Assembly: GCA_002221725.1 (NCBI GenBank)
Contig: NJFT01000101.1
Span: forward strand, 1 to 64,000
Reading direction: 5' to 3'
From: Scedosporium boydii
Taxonomy: Eukaryota > Ascomycota > Sordariomycetes > Microascales > Microascaceae
Length of the DNA: 64,000 nucleotides
A program made the translations under genes and the position numbers. Each line of letters starts with the position of its first letter. Within the stretch, counting starts at the first letter, position 1. The notes below the pieces were generated by a model. The model was given only the letters and a program-made list of their open reading frames with translations. It was not told the origin of the DNA and did not search any database. This document shows positions 55,282-64,000 of the stretch, piece by piece.

Positions 55282-56658
55282 GCGCCTCCTTCTGTCTTAC
55301 TCCTAATTCTTGTGCATAGGCACTCAAGCTACGAGCTACTCCGTACTTCAAATGTTCAGGCTATTACACTAGTCCCTGCCCTGCGTGCGTCCCGGGCATC
55401 AACGATGGACCAGAGGGCTGAATCAAGAATTAGATAGCCCGGCGGTAGCTAGTCACCGTGCCCTTGTTTCGTACCTCCGTACTCGTCAGTGTATGTCAAG
55501 TACACTATTAGCGATGTCTTGAATCGCGCAACTTCCCTCCTACGCTAGTTCCAGAGAAAGGGAGGGAGAAAAAAAGGTTCAGACCCTCGCCCGACGTACC
55601 AGTGTACCTGGTACTTGTCTTATCCCCAAGCCATCCAAGTCCTCGGCCGAGCAGAGTCTCTCCCGAAGCAACCCCGAGTCCTCCACACCTTTTCCTGCCC
55701 GATTGAGTTCCACCTAAACTAGGTCCACGGCATTGCGCCTCCATCAATCATCAGCCTATCAAGAACTGGATCGTTGAAGGAGACAAACGGAAACCCGTAA
55801 ACCTAACTCCGAAACTCTGGACCGTTCCGACAGAACATGTGTGCAGAGTGAGCGGGACACGCAAGACTCGAAAAAAAAAAATAATAATAAATAAAGCCAG
55901 CAGCGTATCTGTCGTATCTGTATCTCCCCACATGCCTAAACTGTCGGCCCGTCAAGAAATATAATCCATGGAAATACACTACGAAGTACATCAAGTAATG
56001 ATTGGAGGCAGGAGGGTTAAGAACCAAGTAAACAGACAAGAGGACGAGTGGCTACGGGAGAAGAGCGCTAGTTCCAATAAAGGGATCCATAGATGTGTTC
56101 GCCTGACTGAAGTTGGACTGAAAGCTCAGGAATACCAAGAGACTGCAAAAATCAAGCGATCATCTCGGTGAGCGTAACGTTAGCGTCCACTTCCCGCCGA
56201 CTTACTACTATTGATTCCAGATCTTTGGGGAAGACAATAGACAATTGGAAGCGTTTGAAAGAGTTGTTGACGCTCGTCTCCCATTTTACGTTGTTTCGGC
56301 ATTCGCTTAGCTCTAATGCATGCTTATCATCGAAGCTCTCTTCCCCGTGGCGTAACACACAATGTCTTTACCCTTTGTATAGATCTTCACGATCGACAAA
56401 GCGACGAAGCACGAAGGGTAATTTCACGTGAGGCGAGAGACACAGTCCAGGATATAATTTTCTTTCCATTTGACCCTCACCAATGCTTTTTTTGTCTACC
56501 GTAGAAGATCTGCAATGTACACTATGCATCCGTCCAGCCCTGTCCGCAAAATGAGACTAGGGACACCGAAGATGCTGGAGACGAAGAGAGATAGGGAGAG
56601 AGAGGGAGAAATAAAAGAAAAAAGGAGAAAAGAACCAAAGTAAAACCGGATAGTGTCA

Positions 56659-58981
56659 TCATCCAGCTTGTCCATCAGCGCGTCGATCGCCTCCGCCCAC
56701 TTCATCATCCTCATCCACGGGCCAAGCTCCAGGCAACCCACCCGAAGCCGAAGCCGTTTCCGCGCCTCCCGCGTTTCCGTCCCCATCTCCCTCTCCTTCT
56801 CTCTCGCCGGTCCTCTCCGCTGCATCTCGTCGCCCACCAAACAGCTGCAGCAACCGGTTGTAGATAGATTCCTGCACTGAGGGTTGATTCAAATCCTCCG
56901 CCCCAATCGTCGCATCATCATCTTCCAGCTCATCATCCTCGTCCAGGTCAAGGTCGTCAAGGTTCTCGAGGCCCAATGCCTGAGCCATAACCTCATCGAC
57001 TCCCATTTCATCCACGCCCCCCGGCATGCCTCCTACGCCCTCGCCCGCGCCTGCGGCTCCTCCGTTTCGCCCCTGCATAAGCTCCATCAAGAGGCGCGCC
57101 TGTCTCTCAGCCGGGTTAAGCGTTGGGCTTGTGAAAGGCAGTGCCACCCCGCTCGTCGGGCTCGCGAAAATGTTCTCCGACACGTCAGGGGGTAAGGGGT
57201 CGAAATCGTAGTTGGGCTGTCGCTCGAGATAGTGCCTGGGCACGAGAGCCAGCATTTCCGTGTTACCTTCCAGATATACGAATCGCGCCGTTCGGAGCTC
57301 GAGAAGTGCATCTGTCGCCTTGAGAGATTCTTGCTTCTTGGCCGAGTTGGCGGCCTCCTTGAGCAGGCTCGTCGCCCGGGGATGGTTCCAAAGGTCCTTG
57401 GCCATTTGGATGTATAGCTTCGTGTAGAACACATCTACCTCGCTAGGAGGCTGGATTCCCCAGATCTGTGGCGGCGCGTCGATATTCAGTGCTTGGAATA
57501 GCGCACAGAACAGCCAGGGCACGTCCTCCATTCCCTCGATTAGTCTCCTCTTCGCCTCAGCATCCTCTTGCCGCTGCTGCAACCCAAGTACCAGCGTGTT
57601 TCTGTAATACCGCATCTCTCCATGGAGATTACTCGGCTCAAATGTGTCCAAAAAGGACTGGAGCCATTCCGACTCGTGGCATTTAACGGCTAGAATGTGG
57701 ATCAAGTGGTTCATGCCGTAGGGGTCAGCGGGGTCAAGGCTAAAAAGAAGTTTGGCCCACTCCAAGGCAGTCCGGTATGTGCCTTTGCGTATGAGACTCT
57801 TGAGGTAATGGTATCCAGCCAGCCAGAATTGTCGATTTTCAGGCCTCCTGAAGTCAAGCCTCGCTCTACCCCTCTCTAGATTATGTCTGAAGCTCGAAAG
57901 CGTGGCTCTGCCAAAGGTAAAGAGAGCCCGTTCGCAGAGATCGGCAGCAAGAGCTTGGTTCTGATCTTGGTTCTTTGCAAAGCTGCTTACTTGGAGCAGT
58001 GTGGATATGTGGTAGGCTAGGAGACTTTGTTAGAGTTGGATTCATAAAAGGGACCCAATTGAGAAAAAAAAAACAGAACTTACGGAATTGTTTGAGAAGG
58101 TGCACCAGTCGCATAGGGTCGCCGATATTGGCGCAATGAAAGAAAATGACTTGGACTGTATTGTACTGCTTGCTGTGCACAAAGGCGTATTCGGTCCATG
58201 CCCCTGAGGGATCAGCTCGGATTTCCTTCATGGACAATCCCCCCGCCGTGGCGCGAGGCCAAAAGTCCTTGCCCTGGATGAACATGTTCCGCCGCAAGGT
58301 AATCTCGGGGAGTTTCTTGCCCGGATCTTCCCTCAGGAATGTCTCCAGATCCACCTGGGTTTGCGGCCCTCCCTGCAGCAGCCGGCGTCTCGCCGCGACA
58401 GCTTCCGCCTCCTCCTCAATCCTCGCTGCCTCAATGACCTCTCTACCGAAGAGGTTCTGCATCTCATGGATAGCCTTCAGATGGTAAGGATCGATCGTGA
58501 GAACCCTGGCTCGTTGCTGGTCTTGCGCGGGAGCACCCTCGCCAGCCGCCGCAGTCTCGCCTGTCGCTGAAGTTTGAGGCTTGATATTGAGCTCCCTCAA
58601 CGCTTTATCTATCTCATCCTCCTCGGCACCCTGAGCTGCGGTAGCCACCTTCTCCTTGCCGCCGCCTTGCTTCTTCTTTCCCTTCTTTTTCTTTTTCTTG
58701 CTCCTCTTCGAAGTCGCGGCGGGCTGGGCTGTCTCTGGTTCTTGCTCCTCGTCGTGCTTCTCTTCGGCTTCTTTCGTTTCGTCTTCTCTTTCGTCTTTAT
58801 CTTCATCTCTATCTTCGTCTTCGTCGTCGCCGCCGAGCGCCGCAAACATGCTGACTCTGGGCTTCACACGCGGCGCCAGCTCTTCCTCCTCAGACTCACC
58901 CTCGGCTTCCTCCTCCGAAGGGGTCGTCGCCTTGAGGAGCTCCTGCTGCTGGCGGATCTTGCGTAATTGTCTGCTGGACAT
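56659..58981 (-). CDS. RQC1: Ribosome quality control subunit RQC1 (TCF25 family)
   Basis: Two minus-strand exons, 58084-58981 and 56659-58016, give 751 aa. The start MSSRQLRKIRQQQELLK is typical of TCF25/Rqc1. A long acidic and Lys-rich disordered region follows (to about residue 150; KKKKKKGKKK). The conserved helical TCF25 domain runs from about 160 to 560, with VLTIDPYHLKAIHEM, FPYHISTLLQVSSF, ADLCERALFTF, ARLDFRRPENRQFWLAGYHYL and TALEWAKLLFSLDPADPYGM. The C-terminus is acidic and Gly-rich. Rqc1 works with Ltn1 and Rqc2 on stalled 60S subunits and directs the type of ubiquitin chain on the nascent peptide. The 67-bp intron joins LKQF|PYH, restoring a motif conserved from yeast to human. 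Confidence 0.92.
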
Positions 58982-60223
58982 TGTGTGGGCCTTTGGTTCT
59001 GTCGAGAATCACGAAGTCGCGTGTGTGGTTGTGAGTTGTTGGAAAGGATTCGAGGAAGAGCTTCTGTGGCATATGGTGGGGTGTTCTCTTTGTAGTGGGG
59101 GTGGGGCAGCACCATCAGTGGCCTCCAATTGTATTTGAATTTAGAGCTTGCCGGATGCGTCATCACACCTTCCAAATCCAAAAATGGACGGAAGAAACAG
59201 CATCAAATCCAAGCTGTGAGGCTATCTACATCAGATCACTGCTAAACGCATGTTCGGGAGCATATAATCGGAAGACAGCTGAGACGACACCCCAGCGTTT
59301 AGCTTGATAGCGAAATTATTGGGAACATTACAATCACTAAACAATGCTATGTCGTACTGAGTGCCTAATGTTCATTTGTATTAAAGTCGAAAGATGTCAA
59401 GGCCCTTGATGACCAAATTGTAGATCAACGTATGGCAAGAATCATCTATGCGGTAGAAGACGGAAGACTGAAAGGCGCAGAGGCACTCAGCCTCTACCAT
59501 TTTTCGACCGGGCCACTAGGCAACTCGATATTATACTGATTTTCGTTTTTCATAACAGCATGCACAGAGCTGTTCATAGCATCTTTCTGCCTTCCAATCC
59601 GAAGCGCCGAGGCAAAGATTACCGACCACACCCTCATCATCATGGAGACCAATAATCCTCAAAAAGCAGAAACTTCCCTTCATCAGCCGCTCGATGAAGA
59701 TAGAAAAAATGAGCCACAATGCTCGCCCAGCCTGTACCCTGGATTCATGGGATATATCCTTTCAAAACTCCGTAAGACGCCTTCCATTCGCAAGCCATGC
59801 CAAACCATCCGGTATTGGTGCAATCGTAAAACATCGGAGAAGTCCGTATTGCGCCTCCCAAAAGACTTGGGTCCAGAGCCGAGAACGGAAGGGGGAAAAT
59901 AAAAACAAAAGACGAGAAGAAATACAAGGAGACGAGGTTCAAGTAGGGTGGTGGATGGGCATGCGATTTGTGGTAGTACACGGGGTCTAGGCCCGGAAAA
60001 CCGAAAATGCTAGAAAAAGTAACAAGACGAAGGGGATCATTACCGAAGAGCTCGTCGAGGTAGGAGCTCGTAGCTCCCTGACCCAACTTCGTCAACAGAG
60101 CCCACCCGGTATTGTATGTCGTTTCGTGAGAAAATACATCGTATGCGTTCATGTAAAGGGTGTGAGGTGTGTCGTCGTGGTCGTCAAGGCAGCCGGCTCG
60201 TCGCTCCCAGTAAAAAAGATGGT
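58982..60223. other. RQC1 promoter / SCD6 3' region
   Basis: 1.2 kb between two minus-strand genes. A 135-codon minus frame (59745-60152) just after the SCD6 stop has no family resemblance. Nothing else is seen. Confidence 0.45.
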
Positions 60224-62280
60224 TTATTGGGGCGCGCTTGGCGTCGATGTGACACCATCACGAGGGCGGAAATTTCCTCCTCGACCACCGCCTCGGCCCT
60301 GGTATCCACCCTGATATCCCCGACCGCGACCACCACGGCCACGGCCCCTACCCCTATAGTTGTTGCGGAAGCCGCCGTCCACGCTTCCTTGGCCAAAGGT
60401 CTCGATGTTCTTGCGCTGCTCCTCACCGCGCCACTCGCGGCCCCCAGCCTTTTGGCCACTGCCCTCAGCGCGGTCTTTGGCTTCGCTAGAAATGTTGTCG
60501 AAGAAGGATTTCTTCTTGTCGTATGCCTGGGGGCTTGCAGGCTTCTCGGCACTCTCGGTATCCACCACCTCGGTGCCGGAACCATTTGGAGCCTCGGATG
60601 GAGACCCGGCGATAGCCTCTTTCACGATGTCATCTTTGTTAAACTTGGCATTCGCTGATGCGAAGTCGAAGTCCGCATCGGGGACCTCGATCTTGCTAGG
60701 GCCAGAGCGCCCACCACGGCCACGACCGCGACCGGTATGGCCGGCACGCACTGCATGCACGCGCATCTCATTAACCTTCTTTGTCAGGTTATCCATGGCA
60801 CCGCTGCTCTGTTGCTGCGGGGCGTGAATGTTGCCCGCCTCCATCTTAGCCATAGCTAGAGCGACGGCTGCTTTGGCCGCCTCAGTAGCATCCTGGACAT
60901 TGGCGTTGGAAGCTGACGCTGTGGACTTGCTGCTAGAAGCCGCAGCTCCAGCCATGCTAGCAGGGACCTGGAATGGCTTGGGCACAGCGGGAATCACAGG
61001 CGCCACGCGGTTGTTCTTTGGGCCAGTGGGAATCGACTCTGGTTGAGCCTTTTGGATGGCAGGCTTCGGGGCCTTGGCATCCTGCGATGGGGTGGGAGCT
61101 GCGGGAGCCTTCGGGGCACCCTGACCGAGCGACTTCGGCTCAGTTGGGGGTTGGTCCTGCTTGCCAGGGACAGCGGCAGGCTTTCCCTCAGTTCCGGGTG
61201 TACCAACTGGGGTTCTTCGGCTCTTTTGAGCTTGGGCCTGGGCCTGAGCCTGAGCTTGGACCTGAGCAGGAGGGCCCGCAGGACCAGGAACACCGGGAGG
61301 GAAGGGGTAGTTGGCATTCCAAGGGCCAGGTCCAGGACCACCAGGACCGGGGGGGAAGCCTTGGGCCGGAGGGAACCAGCCGGGCGGGGGAGGATATGGC
61401 ATGTTGCCAAAACCCGGGCCGGGAGCAGGGCCGGGGCCACCGCCTCGACCCCACGATCCTGGAGGGGGCCCATAATAGTTGTTAAAGGGAGGGGGACCGG
61501 GCTGTGGGAATCCCGGTGCGCCACCGGCAGGGCCAGGTACATTAGGCCTTTGGTTGTTCGCCTCTTGGGGTTGAGCTTGGGGAGCTTCTCGAGGGCGTGC
61601 CTGTCAAAGGAAGTGTGATCTCGTTAGCCATATGTACCAGGCCATGCAACACGTCCAGATTTCAATAAACAAGGTGGCGTTCCATATAAATCAGAAGGAA
61701 GGCAACGGAAATATCGACATGGTTTTGCGCTTTCCGACAGTGACAAAAGGTTTACATCCGCAATATTTCATCATAATAGGAACTAGGGCCTTGTGGGGCG
61801 CCAAGTAATTTGATAAACAAAGGCAGCGGGCGATACTCACTCCAAGAATAGCAGGATCACTCGGCACGGAGGCCGGTTTGGTCTCCTTCACGGGCTGTTG
61901 CTCAATTCGAAGGTCCTTTACATCACTGCCTCGGAAAATGATGTATTCGTAGACTTGGTCCGACGGAGGGATGATTTCCTCAGGTCGAGACCGACGACCT
62001 TCAGTGCCATACGACTTGACATTTTCAAGCGAAACGGTCGACTGTTCGGAGTTGATCTCGTTGAGGATACCAACGTAGCTGCAGATAGGGAGAAAGAAAC
62101 CTTGTTAGCATGAACGCTCCTCCTAGGTCGCAAGTTGGTGGCAGGGACGCGCCGGGGCGGGGGGAACAAACCGGACATCGCTCTTGGAAATGAGCGAAAT
62201 TCGCGATCTAGAGCATCTCGGTTAGTACGAGAAGGTTTCAAAAGATGGAACAAGAAAAATTACCCTATATATTCGGACAT
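60224..62280 (-). CDS. SCD6: LSM14-family mRNA decapping/translation repressor SCD6 (Sum2)
   Basis: Four minus-strand exons, 62264-62280, 62172-62207, 61841-62078 and 60224-61600, give 555 aa. The LSm14 domain begins MSEYIGSRISLISKSDVRYVG and includes INSEQSTVSLENVKSYGTEG and EYIIFRGSDVKDLRIEQ. A long Pro/Gly/Gln linker follows. Then come an RGRGRGG cluster, the FDF motif (DADFDFASANAKFNKDDIV, about residue 408), the FFD box (KKSFFDNIS), the TFG box (KNIETFGQG) and a C-terminal RGG region. Scd6/Sum2 binds eIF4G through RGG and promotes decapping in P-bodies. The first two coding exons are micro-exons of 17 and 36 nt. They are needed to complete the LSm fold and agree with the family in frame and sequence. 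Confidence 0.93.
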
Positions 62281-63034
62281 TTCTGTGGTAGTGGGAGCGT
62301 CTAGCACTCTGTGGGCTTGCTTTGAAGTAGGAAAACAAGATGAGGTTGAAAGTGAGGTACAAAGAGCAGTGTGGAAAAGGAGAAAAAGGCAGGAATATGG
62401 AATGCGGAAGAACTGAAAACTTGGTAGAACAAGAAAAGAAAGAAGTGGACAAAGGAGAGGCTGGGAGAGAAGGTTTGTGTGAGAGAGGAAGAGATGAAAT
62501 GGGGAGAATGGAGAGGGAAAAGAGGCGACAATATGTAGCAGGCTGGGTTTGTGCAGAGGAAAGTTTTGCGGTGGGTTGTCATTGAGATCGAGCATGCAAC
62601 ATGGGGAAAGGTTGGGTGGATGAACCCGGTTCGCGTCGTGTGATTGGCCTGGAGCTAAGCTAACACCCTTGCCCCCAGTAGTGCTGGGCCTCTTCAGGTT
62701 CCTTCTCTGCCCCGGTTCTAGTCACGTGAGTGTCAAGCGAGAGCAACGTCAGTGCTGAGGGCTCTATTTAACCGAACTTGATCCGGCTTCCTCCAAATGG
62801 CATGCCCTGGCTTCATGGAAAGTAGCAGTCTCCAGGCATGAAACTGGATGAAATGGGCTCTTTCTGATTGAACTTAGGACGAGTACTTCGGTACTGTGTC
62901 CATTCATACATTTATATTGTAGCCATCTATGAGTGGAAATATGTGTCTCCCAACTATATTCCACAATCATGCCGCCAAACAACGCCTCCCTCCCAAGTCT
63001 AACTCTGCTTCCAAATTCCTGCTAAGGACTCTCT
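62281..63034. other. SCD6 promoter / GLR1 3' region
   Basis: 754 bp. The part nearest SCD6 is purine-rich on the plus strand (CT-rich in the SCD6 sense), as expected of its leader. No gene is seen. Confidence 0.5.
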
Positions 63035-64000
63035 CTATTTAAGGGTAACGATCTCCTCGGCGCTCGTAGGGTGAATAGCAACACATCGGTCAAAGTCCTT
63101 CTTCGTAGCACCCATCCTGATAGCAACACCGAATCCCTGAAGCATTTCGCCGCTGCCCAAGCCCATGATATGAAGACCAACGACCTTCTCCTCGGGGCCA
63201 ACGACAACAAGTTTGTAGTTGGTGGGCGCCTTGTCCTCAGGTTCCATCATGGCATAGTACATAGCGGTAAAGTTAGTCTTGTACACCTTGACATTCTCCT
63301 TTCCGTACTTTTCAATCGCCTGGGGCTCCGAGAGTCCAACGCTGCCAACCTCGGGATGGGCGAAGACGACGGAGGGGACGTTATCGTAGTCGAGTTTCGT
63401 GGTAGCGAACTCCTCTCCGCCGAATATCCTCTCCGAGAGCCTGCGGCCAGCGGCGATGGCGACGGGAGTGAGCTCAAGCTTTCCGGTGACGTCGCCGAGA
63501 GCGTAGATGCCGTCGACGTTGGTGTTCTCGTACTCGTCCACGACAACATGCCCGGCCTCGTTCAGGTTCACGCCGGCCTTGTCTAGGCCAACATCCTGAG
63601 TCGCGGGATTCCGGCCAATGGCCCAGATAAGGTGGTCTACGTCCGACACGGAGGTCTCATTTCCGCTAGCGTCTTTGTAAGTTACGGTAAGCTTGCCGGT
63701 AGTAGAGTCTTTCTCCACCCTAGACACGTGGGTTTCCTTGTGGAGGTTGACGCCGATTCGCTCGTACTCCTTCACCACGGTTTCTTGGATCATGGGGTCG
63801 AAGTGGCGGAGGAAGGTCTTGTATCGGATGAAGAGGTGAGTCTCAGTGCCGAGAGACTGGAACATTCCGGCAAACTCGACAGCGATGTAGCCGGCGCCGA
63901 CAATGGCGACTTTGCCGGGAAGCTTCTCGATATCGAAGAAACCATCGCTGTTAATGCCGTACTCGGCGCCAGGGATGGGTGGCGCCGGTGTGGGGTTGCC
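63035..64000 (-). CDS. GLR1: Glutathione reductase, C-terminal part (runs off the window)
   Basis: The minus-strand frame enters from the window edge and stops at 63035; about 320 C-terminal residues are visible. Present are the NADPH-binding motif [18 protein letters not shown], the FAD contact IGRNP and [17 protein letters not shown]. The dimerisation domain has [17 protein letters not shown], the Met/Tyr-rich [10 protein letters not shown], and the catalytic [11 protein letters not shown] end with the active-site His. The MYYAM stretch and HPTSAEE favour glutathione reductase over lipoamide dehydrogenase. The redox-active CxxxxC and FAD-binding N-terminus would lie beyond 64000 and cannot be checked. 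The enzyme regenerates GSH from GSSG using NADPH. Confidence 0.93.
   Translation of the reverse strand, partial: GNPTPAPPIPGAEYGINSDGFFDIEKLPGKVAIVGAGYIAVEFAGMFQSLGTETHLFIRYKTFLRHFDPMIQETVVKEYERIGVNLHKETHVSRVEKDSTTGKLTVTYKDASGNETSVSDVDHLIWAIGRNPATQDVGLDKAGVNLNEAGHVVVDEYENTNVDGIYALGDVTGKLELTPVAIAAGRRLSERIFGGEEFATTKLDYDNVPSVVFAHPEVGSVGLSEPQAIEKYGKENVKVYKTNFTAMYYAMMEPEDKAPTNYKLVVVGPEEKVVGLHIMGLGSGEMLQGFGVAIRMGATKKDFDRCVAIHPTSAEEIVTLK

Larger units (their letters stand above)
15439..55988. repeat. Dispersed 9-bp motif TACGAAGTA / TACTTCGTA (12 copies)
   Basis: Exact copies start at 15439, 26212, 27382, 27635, 36592, 37893, 37930, 44919, 49215, 54356, 54524 and 55980. All lie outside the coding exons and introns annotated here. 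About 0.5 copies would be expected by chance in 64 kb on both strands. The span given is from the first to the last copy, not a continuous element. Confidence 0.8.
52733..56658. other. Long gene-poor region upstream of the Zn2Cys6 gene
   Basis: 3.9 kb without a supported gene. It contains a 14-bp duplicated unit (53991-54020), a 29-A tract, TACTTCGTA or its complement at 54356-54364, 54524-54532 and 55980-55988, TACTCCGTA at 55337-55345, and an excess of GTAC sites between about 54380 and 55990. The part next to 52732 is the promoter and leader of the transcription factor. The far end is the RQC1 3' region. Confidence 0.45.

Noticed and set aside
59745..60152. 135-codon minus-strand frame after the SCD6 stop
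   Set aside because: The first 37 codons look protein-like and are followed by a GT, but I could not connect it to another exon or a family. Most likely it is the SCD6 3' untranslated region.

Overview
This is nuclear DNA of a filamentous ascomycete (Pezizomycotina, most likely Sordariomycetes). The signs are short introns of 45-210 bp with GT..AG ends, compact genes on both strands, fungal-specific families (Zn2Cys6 regulator, fungal rhodopsin-domain membrane protein, AA9 polysaccharide monooxygenase) and best-remembered family resemblance to mould rather than yeast proteins. There are no rRNA genes, no tRNA I could defend, no CRISPR array and no intact transposon. I could build 22 protein genes. 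Most intron-containing models were checked by splicing to an open frame whose exon lengths sum to a multiple of three.

Layout, left to right. 1-13 kb: a heat-shock-factor-type regulator (SFL1-like, +), a lysine-rich nuclear-type protein of unknown function (-), a membrane-anchored aspartyl-protease-fold protein that has lost its catalytic motifs (+), DLT1 (-), the nuclear pore membrane protein NDC1 (-) and the endosomal syntaxin PEP12 (+). 13-26 kb: COX18 (-), ALG11 (+), gamma-glutamyltransferase (-), the tRNA m5U methyltransferase TRM2 (+) and a UCS-domain myosin chaperone (-). 26-41 kb: TFIIH subunit TFB4 (+), a taspase-like threonine peptidase (-), ARP3 (+), the copper chaperone ATX1 (+) and a secreted AA9 monooxygenase (+). 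41-64 kb: a rhodopsin-domain membrane protein, an SCP2-type thiolase, a Zn2Cys6 factor, RQC1/TCF25, SCD6/LSM14 and the 3' part of glutathione reductase, all on the minus strand.

Most genes are unlinked housekeeping functions: membrane traffic, glycosylation, tRNA modification, transcription, actin, mRNA decapping and ribosome quality control. There is no obvious biosynthetic cluster. Loose functional neighbours are ATX1 next to the copper-dependent AA9 enzyme, and GGT plus glutathione reductase for glutathione turnover, though these last two are 43 kb apart.

The most notable observations are: (1) the 720-residue pseudo-aspartyl protease with a transmembrane anchor and a repeat-rich cytoplasmic tail; (2) a 9-bp motif, TACGAAGTA or its complement, present at least 12 times and only in non-coding DNA; (3) an AA9 gene whose intron 1 has two acceptors 6 bp apart, one of which creates an immediate stop; (4) two long gene-free blocks (43.5-46.9 and 52.7-56.7 kb) upstream of regulated-type genes; and (5) possible dual-localisation starts in TRM2. 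I did not find a multi-gene system that I could call new.
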